Assembly: GCA_045631205.1 (NCBI GenBank) | Contig: JAZQUI010000023.1 | Coordinates: 1-64,000, forward strand | From: HGM04593 sp045631205 | Lineage (GTDB): Bacteria; Bacteroidota; Bacteroidia; Bacteroidales; Bacteroidaceae | Direction of reading: 5' to 3' | Length of the DNA stretch: 64,000 nt | Part shown: one piece after another, positions 44,545 to 51,980 of the stretch | Layout of the letters: the number at the start of each line of letters is the position of its first letter | How positions within the stretch are numbered: position 1 is the stretch's first letter | The notes under the pieces: generated by a model | What the model was told of the DNA's origin: nothing | What the model saw: the letters and a program-made list of their open reading frames with translations, nothing else | Database searches by the model: none | Made by a program: the position numbers and the translations under genes

Positions 44545-45249
44545 TTAAATCTTCTTGGTGTAAAGGCAATACATGAATTTAACCAGCTTCAACTGTCTTT
44601 TAAATCGTTTAGGCTCGCGCAGCAAACGATAAGCAAACTCCATATTGTGGTTCACCCACCATTTGGGAGCGCGGTGAACGTGCCCGGTATATACATCGAA
44701 ACTGCCACCCAATCCCTGGAAAATAGCTTTGTGCTGCTGTTGTATCTCCTCCATAAGAAGCTCTTGTTTGGGAGAACCCATGGCAACGAACACAACATCG
44801 GGTTTCTTTTCCACAATATCGGCAATGAGAGCCGCCTTGTCCTCATCGGTTTTTATATAACCATTGCGGTAGCCTATGATATTTATGCCCTCAAACTCCT
44901 TCTGTAATTTCTCGACAGTCTCTTCTATTACCTGTTGCTTGCCACCCACCAGGTAAAATGTCTTTTCCTTGTAAAAACGAGCAATAATCTTAAGCCACAA
45001 CTCGCAACCGGGAATTTTACAGGCTTTTGGGAAACCACGCTTGTGAGCCGCAATCATAGCACCTGCGCCATCAATGTAACCCACATTTCTATTTATTATG
45101 CTGCGGGTCTTCTCCGTTGCATTTATAATCTTTTCGGCATTAATGGCAACCAATATACCTTTGTTCTCGTCTATGTGGTTAAACAAATCCTCCTCGGTTG
45201 AAAAAGGAAAGAACTCTACTCCGTTTATTGATAACTTTTTATTTCCCAT
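44545..45249 (-). CDS. WecG/TagA/CpsF family glycosyltransferase
   Basis: GT26 enzyme that adds a sugar (often ManNAc or ManNAcA) to an undecaprenyl-linked first sugar at the membrane surface. 234 residues from the ATG at 45249 (MGNKKLSINGVEF). This start is preferred over one 19 codons upstream because a -7 box lies at 45294-45301 and family members start just before the INGVxF motif. Family motifs: NVGYIDGAGAMIAAHKRG with the catalytic-site Asp, FYLVGGKQQVIEE, and VVFVAMGSPKQELLM. It stands alone, apart from both EPS loci, but could supply the second sugar for either. Confidence 0.9.
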   Translation of the reverse strand: MGNKKLSINGVEFFPFSTEEDLFNHIDENKGILVAINAEKIINATEKTRSIINRNVGYIDGAGAMIAAHKRGFPKACKIPGCELWLKIIARFYKEKTFYLVGGKQQVIEETVEKLQKEFEGINIIGYRNGYIKTDEDKAALIADIVEKKPDVVFVAMGSPKQELLMEEIQQQHKAIFQGLGGSFDVYTGHVHRAPKWWVNHNMEFAYRLLREPKRFKRQLKLVKFMYCLYTKKI

Positions 45250-45293
45250 TGCAAACTTACTTGTTGCGACAACACAGTCGTGCTTTAACCCCA

Positions 45294-45301
45294 CAAAGTT
45301 A
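45294..45301 (-). promoter_or_regulatory. -7 box of the WecG/TagA-type gene
   Basis: Minus strand TAACTTTG, an exact TAnnTTTG match. A TTG lies about 25 bases upstream. It supports the start codon at 45249. Confidence 0.5.
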
Positions 45302-45511
45302 AACAATTATTTGCAACAAAATCAATTTTATAGAAATTTATTAAACTAAAATGTTAAGTACAACCTGTTTGAAATTATTAGTCATAAATGGCTAATTTGC
45401 AAGGAAGGACGGGAAATTGCCTGTTTTTATAAAAAAACTTTTAATTTTATAAAACATTTTGCTTTTGTATGTGTTCTTATAGAAAAAAGCAACAAAAATC
45501 CTCAGTATAAT

Positions 45512-45994
45512 ATGACAAATTACGAACGTGAGATAGTGAGTACACGCGAGTATCTCTATACCTATGCCAGGTTTCTCACCCACAACCAATACCGTGCCGA
45601 CGACCTTTTGCAGGATACCCTGCTACACATACTTTCCAATGCCGATAAATATGACGACCGTAACAGATTTTCGTCGTGGGCACGTGTAGTTATGCGAAAC
45701 ACATTTTACAACGACGAACGTGCGGAAACCACTCACACCAGCACCCTCATCGTAGGTTACGACGATATTGAAGAGCCCTGCTCCCTGGTAGCCGACAGCG
45801 AGTGCAATTACTCTTATGCCGAACTGCTGATGCTTGTGAACAGCCTCCCGCAAGAACAATCGCTACTGTTGCACCGCCGCATCGCCGGCTATAAGTACGA
45901 AGAGATTGCCGAAGAGTTCGGCATTCCTGTGGGCACTGTAAAGAGCCAGCTCTTTGCCGCTAAAAACAAGTTGAAGAAGTTGATGGAGAGGTGA
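45512..45994 (+). CDS. ECF-like RNA polymerase sigma factor
   Basis: 160 residues with the two-domain layout of group 4 sigma factors. Region 2 (about 10-75) includes ADDLLQDTLLHILSN and NRFSSWARVVMRNTFYND (-10 recognition and melting). Region 4 (about 108-158) includes LPQEQSLLLHRRIAG and the helix-turn-helix KYEEIAEEFGIPVGTVKSQL. No anti-sigma gene is adjacent. The 200 bases upstream are AT-rich and include TTTG at 45368 and TAATTTG at 45393 as a weak promoter. It lies among three genes with a shared unusual promoter element and is a candidate regulator of them, which is inference. Confidence 0.9.
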   Translation: MTNYEREIVSTREYLYTYARFLTHNQYRADDLLQDTLLHILSNADKYDDRNRFSSWARVVMRNTFYNDERAETTHTSTLIVGYDDIEEPCSLVADSECNYSYAELLMLVNSLPQEQSLLLHRRIAGYKYEEIAEEFGIPVGTVKSQLFAAKNKLKKLMER

Positions 45995-46002
45995 TGAGGC
46001 TG

Positions 46003-46190
46003 TTATTTCGCAATGTTCAAAAGATAATGCGACATAGCATTGAACATAAAAGCATTGCTCCAACGCATATAAGAAATCTTTGAACTTATACCCTTCTTCA
46101 ACTGGTAATAGAAATAACCCTTACCTTTGTCCTGCATGTTCTTAATTGCCCAGTCAACTGTTGGTATCTTTTGTAAATAGATGGTGTAAC
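46003..46190 (-). pseudogene. C-terminal remnant of a larger protein
   Basis: Minus strand: about 60 codons, open with a natural protein look and ending TAA at 46005-46003. They include TVDWAIKNMQDKGKGYFYYQ and SYMRWSNAFMFNAMSHYLL. No start codon, promoter or upstream domain is in frame, and a stop lies near 46235. The sequence resembles the C-terminal end of an uncharacterised family (often annotated delta-aminolevulinic acid dehydratase-like) that occurs in Bacteroides capsule loci. That match is from memory and weak. It is best read as debris of a deleted EPS gene, lying 9 bases past the sigma gene. Confidence 0.5.
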
Positions 46191-46242
46191 CAATACTTAT
46201 AGAATGGATGGTGCTTTTTGTCGAATAGCTCGTTTATTATAA

Positions 46243-46270
46243 GTAACAACTTTGTTAACAAAGTTGTTAC
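46243..46270. repeat. 28-base perfect palindrome
   Basis: Half-site GTAACAACTTTGTT is followed directly by its exact reverse complement. No T run follows, so it is not a typical terminator. It lies in a 329-base gene-free stretch (46191-46519) between the gene remnant and the small knob-locus gene. The rest of that stretch is AT-rich and holds a second inverted repeat and a promoter element. Possible operator, recombination site or scar. Confidence 0.8.
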
Positions 46271-46323
46271 ATGGTTTAAATTCTTATTAAGATTATTTAT
46301 ACCAAATAACTAAGGATGAAAAC

Positions 46324-46350
46324 AATATCTTTTTTGTTACAAAAGATATT
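46324..46350. repeat. Inverted repeat, 10-base arms
   Basis: AATATCTTTT (46324-46333) and AAAAGATATT (46341-46350) with a 7-base loop. It lies 76 bases upstream of the shared promoter element of the gene at 46520. Terminator-like or operator-like; the role is unclear. Confidence 0.6.
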
Positions 46351-46425
46351 AAAAGCAAGTTATGTTATTCTTTTTCTTTGCATAGCCATTATTGGCTAAA
46401 CTCTATTGCAAAGGTGATAGAAAGT

Positions 46426-46473
46426 GTCAATATCGCAACCTTGTTGCAGCCATTAGCCTTTACCTTTGCACGC
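46426..46473 (+). promoter_or_regulatory. Shared bipartite promoter element, copy 2
   Basis: GTCAA at 46426, GCAACC at 46435 and TACCTTTG at 46461, with the same offsets (+9, +35) as the other two copies. Similarity to copy 3 extends upstream (ATTGC, GGTGA, AG). It overlaps a possible TTG start at 46466 and argues for the later ATG at 46520. Confidence 0.7.
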
Positions 46474-46519
46474 AAAGAGAGATAATAAGTCGTTTAAAAA
46501 CAAACACCTGAATGTTATT

Positions 46520-47113
46520 ATGAAAAACAAGGCAACCACAAAAGCTGTAAAACAAAGCGGTGCTGTAAAAGGCAACCTGGTAGAAAAACTTACACTCGAT
46601 ATATTGAGTGACAGACACAATGCACTTGCGCGTTATATGGGCATCCCTTGCGTTGTAGATGCAACAGCAATGCTCAGCGGTGCAGCAACCCTCGATGGAG
46701 GTCTTAAAAAGAAAAAGTTATACGCCGGTTATTGCGTAGAATTACAACCTTTCAAAGGCGAGTTCTCTAAAATACGTTTTTGTGCAGCCAACAATGGCGA
46801 AGATGTAGTCTTTGGCTACATTGTCGATTGCGATGGCAACATCGAGAGCATGTCACAGTCCGATGAAGCTCGCATTTCCACAGTAACCCTGCCTTTGACA
46901 CCAAAGAGCAGAACCCTTTATGCAAGCCTTCCCGCATATAAAGGCAAACCCGAATGGGAAAATGTAACGGTGGAACTTATTAACGATGGCATTATTCCCA
47001 ATGTGGAGAAGGCTATAAATAACCTTCATTCCAAAATTTGCGCGTTGGAAAAGCGTGTCGAGAAAGCAATTCGTGGTAACGCTTGTGGTGAGAACAATTA
47101 TTGCCTTTGTTAA
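46520..47113 (+). CDS. Small protein with the beta-rich module of the SGNH knob proteins
   Basis: 197 residues from the ATG at 46520 (MKNKATTKAVKQ). The module at about 55-145 (KKLYAGYCVELQPFKG, FSKIRFCAANNGEDVVFGYI, then TLYASLPAYKGKPEW) is similar in order and pattern to the middle region of 47319 (YSKLRYSALVGTNAAAVCFF ... AKYVAVSYYDKDKKF). A short coiled coil follows (VEKAINNLHSKICALEKRV), and the tail ends with three cysteines (ACGENNYCLC). No signal peptide, no enzyme motif. It shares its promoter element with both SGNH genes and lies between the sigma gene and paralogue 2. Confidence 0.6.
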   Translation: MKNKATTKAVKQSGAVKGNLVEKLTLDILSDRHNALARYMGIPCVVDATAMLSGAATLDGGLKKKKLYAGYCVELQPFKGEFSKIRFCAANNGEDVVFGYIVDCDGNIESMSQSDEARISTVTLPLTPKSRTLYASLPAYKGKPEWENVTVELINDGIIPNVEKAINNLHSKICALEKRVEKAIRGNACGENNYCLC

Positions 47114-47133
47114 GGGAATATAGTAGAACATTA

Positions 47134-47166
47134 AATGCGGGCACTTTTGAAGTGCCCGCATTTTTT
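47134..47166 (+). terminator. Terminator after the small module protein gene
   Basis: A 13-base-pair stem (AATGCGGGCACTT at 47134-47146 with its complement at 47150-47162), followed by a T run. Confidence 0.92.
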
Positions 47167-47262
47167 CTAGTTGTTTGTTAGCTGACGAGCCTAAACTTTT
47201 TTACAAAAAAGCTGTAGAGTTCAGACGTTGTTTCCAATTGCCTATAGGTGAAAGTAAAAACT

Positions 47263-47309
47263 GTCAAAACAGCAACCTTGTGGCTGTCTGTTGCTTGTAT
47301 CTTCGCGTT
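47263..47309 (+). promoter_or_regulatory. Shared bipartite promoter element, copy 3
   Basis: GTCAA at 47263, GCAACC at 47272 and TATCTTCG at 47298, with the same offsets (+9, +35) as the other copies. It lies inside the apparent 5' extension of the reading frame and so fixes the start at 47319. Confidence 0.7.
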
Positions 47310-47318
47310 AAAAATACT

Positions 47319-49136
47319 ATGAGTGAAAAGGTTAAAAAAAATGCTGTGAGGTATAAACCTCTGTTCAATGAAAGTGGTGCCGGGTATAAAAGCGAGTGTA
47401 GTCTTAACAAAATCTTTTTCCCGGGGTGTTATTCCGTAGAGATAGACCACATAGGTATTGATGTGGGCTTGCCAATTGATGATTGTGGCGATGAGCATTA
47501 CATTGTTGGTAATTTATTCGTTACCGATTGTGGCACATTGGGGCCAAAACAGAATAACCGTGTTACAGGGCAGGTACTGGTATTTACCACGCGAGTGGAA
47601 AAAGTTACAAAGATTTATACTCGCACTTTTGCCGATGGTGAGTGGAGCAAGTGGCGCACTCTTGCCGAAACTGGTATGTACGATAAAATAGCAAATACCG
47701 ACGAGTTACTGGCAAGTGTCGAGGAATTGGTGAATGTTACAAAAGAGTTACAGACAAATGTTGATGCTGAAACATCTCGTGCTAAAGTTGCGGAAGGTAA
47801 TAACACTCTTGCTATTGGTAATGAAATGTTTCGTGCGCAGACAGCCGAGGCTGAATTGGATATAAAATTAGCTGAAAATATAGCGCAGACATCTTCTAAG
47901 TTAGATAGTTTAGATAATAATATTGCAAGTATTATTACAAAGAAATTGTCACTTGCGGTTAGTGGATATTATCAACTGTCGGGCAAGCTTGGTAACACTG
48001 AAAATGCAATGAATACAGGGTTAGTAGAGATTGGCAAGTATTCAAAATTGCGCTATTCTGCATTGGTGGGAACTAATGCTGCGGCTGTATGTTTCTTTGA
48101 TTCCTCAAAAAAGTGCATAACAGTGCTCAATGTTGCAGGAACAAGCGCATTAATTAATGGTGTAATAGATTTATCGAATCCAGCCTATGCTGATGCTAAG
48201 TATGTTGCTGTTTCTTATTACGATAAAGATAAAAAGTTTGAGCAGTATGAAGCATTGCTATACGAAAATGATTCGTTGGGGTTGAGAGTCGAGAGTGTAG
48301 AGAAAGTTAAATTGTTAATGCCACTTACTGATTCCGGCTTAAAAGTGTTGATTTTTGGCGATTCAATAACTTCCTGTGCTTCTATTACAACAAATGAACA
48401 ACAGCAAACAACAGCCTATACTTTTTATATGAGTAGTGGCTCGTTTGTGAATGAGATAGGTGAGACGGTTACATATAGTATGTGGCCTGCTCTTTTGAAG
48501 AAGTACCTTGTCTGTTCCGATTTGCGAAACTATGCTTTTGGTGGGGCTTCTTACACTGAAAGAGAGAGAGAAGCTGGAAATGAGAGACAAAATCTCTCCT
48601 ATCAAATTCAGCTTGCGTTGAATGATGTATCTAATCCTAATGGCGTGTTCCCCACTATGGGCAATTTTGTGCCAGATGTTATAATATTTGCATTAGGTAC
48701 AAATGATGGTACACCGAATGATACTTATGATAGTGCTATGGAAAAAACTATAATGAGTGCTGATGGACAAAATATTGATGTTGATGCAACACTTGCAAAC
48801 TTGAATATAGCGAACACTTGTGAGGCTGTTAGGTATGCTTTCCTCAAAGTGAAGCAGGCTTTTTCTCAGGCCTTGTGCTTGTGTGTGCTGCCTATACAAA
48901 GGGCAAGTACAGAAACTCCGGGAATTAACGAAGTGCTGGAGAAACTTGCAAAAAGGTATTCTATAAAGGTGATAGATGGCTCCTCCGAACTTGGTGTTGT
49001 AAGGGACTTGGAAATAATCAAAGGATTAGGTGTAAACCTTAAAGATGGGGTGCACCCCACCGATAAGGGGCAGAAACTGTTTGTGCGTATGATGGTGAAT
49101 GCTATAAAAAATAATTACTTAGATGTTGGCTTATAA
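47319..49136 (+). CDS. Tail-fibre-like knob protein with C-terminal SGNH hydrolase domain (paralogue 2)
   Basis: 605 residues from the ATG at 47319 (MSEKVKKNAVRYKPL); 48 more codons are open upstream but contain the promoter. Residues 1-115 are closely similar to paralogue 1 at 42732 (SLNKIFFPGCYSVEID, DEHYIVGNLFVTDCGT, RVTGQVLVFTTRVEK). A coiled coil follows (about 120-215), then a beta-rich module (about 215-330) like the protein at 46520. The SGNH esterase domain is at about 342-605: VLIFGDSITS (Ser about 347), AFGGASY, ALGTNDGTPND and LKDGVHPTDKG, so all catalytic blocks are present. The GDS block is more canonical than in paralogue 1. Cytosolic by sequence, as there is no signal peptide; the substrate is unknown. 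Confidence 0.75.
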   Translation: MSEKVKKNAVRYKPLFNESGAGYKSECSLNKIFFPGCYSVEIDHIGIDVGLPIDDCGDEHYIVGNLFVTDCGTLGPKQNNRVTGQVLVFTTRVEKVTKIYTRTFADGEWSKWRTLAETGMYDKIANTDELLASVEELVNVTKELQTNVDAETSRAKVAEGNNTLAIGNEMFRAQTAEAELDIKLAENIAQTSSKLDSLDNNIASIITKKLSLAVSGYYQLSGKLGNTENAMNTGLVEIGKYSKLRYSALVGTNAAAVCFFDSSKKCITVLNVAGTSALINGVIDLSNPAYADAKYVAVSYYDKDKKFEQYEALLYENDSLGLRVESVEKVKLLMPLTDSGLKVLIFGDSITSCASITTNEQQQTTAYTFYMSSGSFVNEIGETVTYSMWPALLKKYLVCSDLRNYAFGGASYTEREREAGNERQNLSYQIQLALNDVSNPNGVFPTMGNFVPDVIIFALGTNDGTPNDTYDSAMEKTIMSADGQNIDVDATLANLNIANTCEAVRYAFLKVKQAFSQALCLCVLPIQRASTETPGINEVLEKLAKRYSIKVIDGSSELGVVRDLEIIKGLGVNLKDGVHPTDKGQKLFVRMMVNAIKNNYLDVGL

Positions 49137-49180
49137 ATCACGCAAGGTGATTCCGTGCTTGTTTTCGATGTGTATGATAA

Positions 49181-49220
49181 AGAATATAAGGCTACCCTTT
49201 TCAGGGTAGCCTTATATTCT
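49181..49220. terminator. Long hairpin between convergent genes
   Basis: A perfect 17-base-pair stem (49181-49197 with 49204-49220) and a 6-base loop, between the SGNH gene (+) and the last gene of EPS locus 2 (-). The right arm ends at the acyltransferase stop codon. T tracts are weak on both sides. Confidence 0.75.
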
Positions 49221-49765
49221 TATTTTCTGTATCTAATAACTCTTGCGGGGTTCCCGGCTACTACTGCATAGTCGGGTATCTGTTTAGTTACAACACTGCC
49301 GGCTCCTATAATAACTCCTGTCCCGATACGCTTTGTATTGCCTAAGATTGTTACTCGCGAGCCTATCCATACATCGTCGCATATTTCAAGTTCAGAATTA
49401 GGCAGATGTCCTTGTTTGTTCATTGGAATATCTGTGCGTGAATTACCATGTCCTCCTCCCAAAATAAGAACCTCTTCGCCCATCATTACATTGTTGCCTA
49501 TTTTAAGTTCTGTACTTTGTACATGAAAGTATGAACCAATGCCACTATGGTTACCAATGTCTATTTTTGAACCATTTCCAACATAGGCGTTGTTTTCAAT
49601 GTATAAACCGGTTCCGCAGCTTTTGAACATTCTTTTACATAAAAAACGTCTGAAACGTAACGACAACTTGCCTATTAATGGAAATGTAGATTTTGGAAGG
49701 TGTTGCGCAACAGTATAGTAGAGTATATTAGCCACTCTTGTTATTAGTTTGTTGATAGCTGACAT
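49220..49765 (-). CDS. Hexapeptide-repeat acyltransferase (EPS locus 2)
   Basis: A 181-residue left-handed beta-helix enzyme: repeats at about 55-150 (GNGSKIDIGNHSGIGSYF, LKIGNNVMMGEEVLILGGGH, ICDDVWIGSRVTILG) and the C-terminal IIGAGSVVTKQIPDYAVVAG then NPARVIRY. GGGHGNSRTDIP contains the likely catalytic histidine. Probably an O-acetyltransferase acting on the locus 2 repeat unit. Last gene of the operon, 7 bases after the GT2 gene. Confidence 0.87.
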   Translation of the reverse strand: MSAINKLITRVANILYYTVAQHLPKSTFPLIGKLSLRFRRFLCKRMFKSCGTGLYIENNAYVGNGSKIDIGNHSGIGSYFHVQSTELKIGNNVMMGEEVLILGGGHGNSRTDIPMNKQGHLPNSELEICDDVWIGSRVTILGNTKRIGTGVIIGAGSVVTKQIPDYAVVAGNPARVIRYRK

Positions 49766-49772
49766 TTTATGG

Positions 49773-50699
49773 CTATTTTTTTAATACATATTTCTTGTTT
49801 TCCCTTGTTTCAAGCACCTTTTTTATCTGGAATATTTTGCTGAATCCTATTGTGAGGTTAGAGCGATGCTGTATAATTCTTTTAAGAACATATAGTACAT
49901 ACTTAAACCCGAATACTCTTGATTTTGCAATGTAATATAGAACCGACAGTTGATGCTTGTTTTTCTTTATTGAGCACAGAAAATCATTTACTCGTAATGC
50001 AACCTCGAATCTTGCTGTGAACACCTCTTTGCTGAATGTGTTCATTAAGCTACCCTTAGATACTGTAATTACATATATTGGTTCACTTGTTGCATCAATG
50101 CTTTTTGCACGATAGGCAGCATTTACTGCAAAAAATACATCGTTCGAAGCTATAACTTCGTCAAATTTTAGCTTGTATGTATCTACAATTTCTTTGCGAA
50201 TGAGCTTACACACTGGACCTGTATGATGGTATTTGAGCATATCCTCGCTTTCAGGGCACGGATTTGCCAGATAACCATCTACTAGTACCATCAAGCGTTC
50301 ATGGCGATAGGCTGTCTCTCCTGTGTCGATATATTTACTGGTGCATCCGAAATATATGATATCTTTATCGGAATTATAGTATTTTTCGAGTTGCTCGTTC
50401 AGACTTGGTGTGAAATAGTCATCAGCATCTGAGAATAGTAACCATTTTCCTTTTGCTTTACTCAATGCGATGTTACGTGCTTTTCCTGCTCCACCGCCTT
50501 GAGGATTAAAATGAATTTCAACATTATTGCAGAATTTATGTTCTTTTAATGCTGCTACATGTTCTTGATTGCTATTATCATCTACAATAATCACTTGATA
50601 CGAATCGTCATCGGGGATTGTGCTCAATAATTTGAGCAACAACCCTGATGAGTTCTTATGTGGAATTATTATTGAATATTTAATATTAGAGGCGGCCAT
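49773..50699 (-). CDS. Glycosyltransferase family 2
   Basis: 308 residues. The GT-A fold starts YSIIIPHKNSSGLLLKLL, with QVIIVDDNSNQEH and the metal-binding FSDADDYFTPSLN (near 93). GGGAGKARNIALSKAKG is the typical GT2 helix region. The C-terminal part ends in a basic helical region that may touch the membrane. Sugar specificity unknown. Its start lies within the end of the dehydrogenase gene (14-base overlap). Confidence 0.88.
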   Translation of the reverse strand: MAASNIKYSIIIPHKNSSGLLLKLLSTIPDDDSYQVIIVDDNSNQEHVAALKEHKFCNNVEIHFNPQGGGAGKARNIALSKAKGKWLLFSDADDYFTPSLNEQLEKYYNSDKDIIYFGCTSKYIDTGETAYRHERLMVLVDGYLANPCPESEDMLKYHHTGPVCKLIRKEIVDTYKLKFDEVIASNDVFFAVNAAYRAKSIDATSEPIYVITVSKGSLMNTFSKEVFTARFEVALRVNDFLCSIKKNKHQLSVLYYIAKSRVFGFKYVLYVLKRIIQHRSNLTIGFSKIFQIKKVLETRENKKYVLKK

Positions 50700-51960
50700 G
50701 AATGAAATTTCTGTTTATGATACCTTTAATGTCGTAAACAATACAACCTGAATTATATATTTTTTCAAAATCTATTTCAAGGAATTCCTTGTGGGCAACG
50801 CCAAGAATTACTGCATCGTATTTTTCGTTAAGGCATTTTTTGTCGTTGGTTATCTCTATGTTATATTCATGCTTAACCTCATCGGCATTAGCCCATGGAT
50901 CGTAAATGGTGATGTTGTTGGTGTATTCTTGTAAAGTTGTATAAACATCTACAATCTTTGTATTGCGAATGTCGGGGCAGTTTTCTTTGAAGGTGATGCC
51001 GAGAAGAAGAATTTTTGCATCTTTTACCATTACGCCGTTCTTGTTCATTAGTTTTATTGCTTGATTGGCAACGTAATCACCCATTCCGTCGTTCAAGCGG
51101 CGTGCAGAGAACATTACGCGAGGTAAAACTCCGTATACCTGCGCTTTTTGTATGAGATAATATGGATCGACGCTAATACAGTGTCCACCCACAAGGCCGG
51201 GTTTAAGTTTTATGAAGTTCCATTTTGATGCTGCTGCTTCTATTACATCGTTGGTGTCGATGCCCATGGCATTGAATATCTTTGCAAGTTCGTTCATGAA
51301 GGCAATATTGATATCTCGCTGTGAGTTTTCAATAATTTTTGAAGCCTCGGCAACCTTGATGGATGTTGCTTTGTGTGTACCATTGATGAGCACCGAATTA
51401 TAAACATTATCTACAATATCGGCAATTTCGGGTGTAGAACCGGAGGTTACTTTCTTAATTTTTTCAACTGTGTGTTCCTTATCGCCCGGATTTATGCGCT
51501 CGGGAGAGTAACCGGCGTAGAAGTCCACATTATATTTTAACCCCGATACACGCTCAACAACCGGCAGACATTCTTCTTCTGTTACACCCGGATATACGGT
51601 TGATTCGTATACAACAATGTCGCCTTTTGATATTACTTTACCAACAGTTTCGCTTGCTCCCCATAGAGGCCTTAAATCGGGATGATTGTCTTTGTCAACG
51701 GGTGTCGGCACTGCTACAACATAGAAATTACAATCTTTAATTTCATCAAGTTGTGTAGTGCATTTGAATCCATGGTTGTTAATCGCATCTTGTAAGAGCT
51801 CATCACTAACTTCCAAAGTTGCATCGTGTCCGCTATTTAGTGCATCGACGCGTTTTTGGTTAAGGTCAAAACCTATTGTTTCATACTTTGTAGAGAATAG
51901 GCGTGCTAATGGGAGGCCTACATAACCAAGACCGATTACACAAATTTTAATTGTTTTCAT
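50686..51960 (-). CDS. UDP-sugar 6-dehydrogenase (WecC/TviB type)
   Basis: NAD-dependent enzyme that oxidises a UDP-HexNAc at C6 to the uronic acid (UDP-GlcNAcA, UDP-GalNAcA or UDP-ManNAcA type), in the cytosol. 424 residues. The N-terminal Rossmann motif is IGLGYVGLPLARLF, then VAVPTPVDKDNHPDL, ESTVYPGVTEE, and GLVGGHCISVDPYYL with the catalytic cysteine. The C-terminal domain has GITFKENCPDIRNTK. The exact hexosamine is not readable, though TviB/VipA-type enzymes have this form. It gives EPS locus 2 an acidic sugar, a possible acceptor for the TupA-like ligase encoded next to it. Confidence 0.92.
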   Translation of the reverse strand: MKTIKICVIGLGYVGLPLARLFSTKYETIGFDLNQKRVDALNSGHDATLEVSDELLQDAINNHGFKCTTQLDEIKDCNFYVVAVPTPVDKDNHPDLRPLWGASETVGKVISKGDIVVYESTVYPGVTEEECLPVVERVSGLKYNVDFYAGYSPERINPGDKEHTVEKIKKVTSGSTPEIADIVDNVYNSVLINGTHKATSIKVAEASKIIENSQRDINIAFMNELAKIFNAMGIDTNDVIEAAASKWNFIKLKPGLVGGHCISVDPYYLIQKAQVYGVLPRVMFSARRLNDGMGDYVANQAIKLMNKNGVMVKDAKILLLGITFKENCPDIRNTKIVDVYTTLQEYTNNITIYDPWANADEVKHEYNIEITNDKKCLNEKYDAVILGVAHKEFLEIDFEKIYNSGCIVYDIKGIINRNFIHGRL

Positions 51961-51980
51961 GTGATTATATTTTTTATGAT

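Noticed and set aside
46243..46270. Invertible promoter site
   Set aside because: Bacteroidales capsule promoters are often flanked by paired inverted repeats with a recombinase gene. Here there is a single palindrome, no second copy flanking a promoter and no recombinase in the window.
47175..47318. N-terminal extension of the SGNH protein at 47319
   Set aside because: The 48 extra codons contain the shared promoter element and have no counterpart in paralogue 1, so the ATG at 47319 is the start.
42732..49136. Prophage remnant
   Set aside because: Knob and tail-fibre-like domains suggested a phage, but no capsid, portal, terminase, integrase or lysis genes are present and the genes have individual promoters and terminators.
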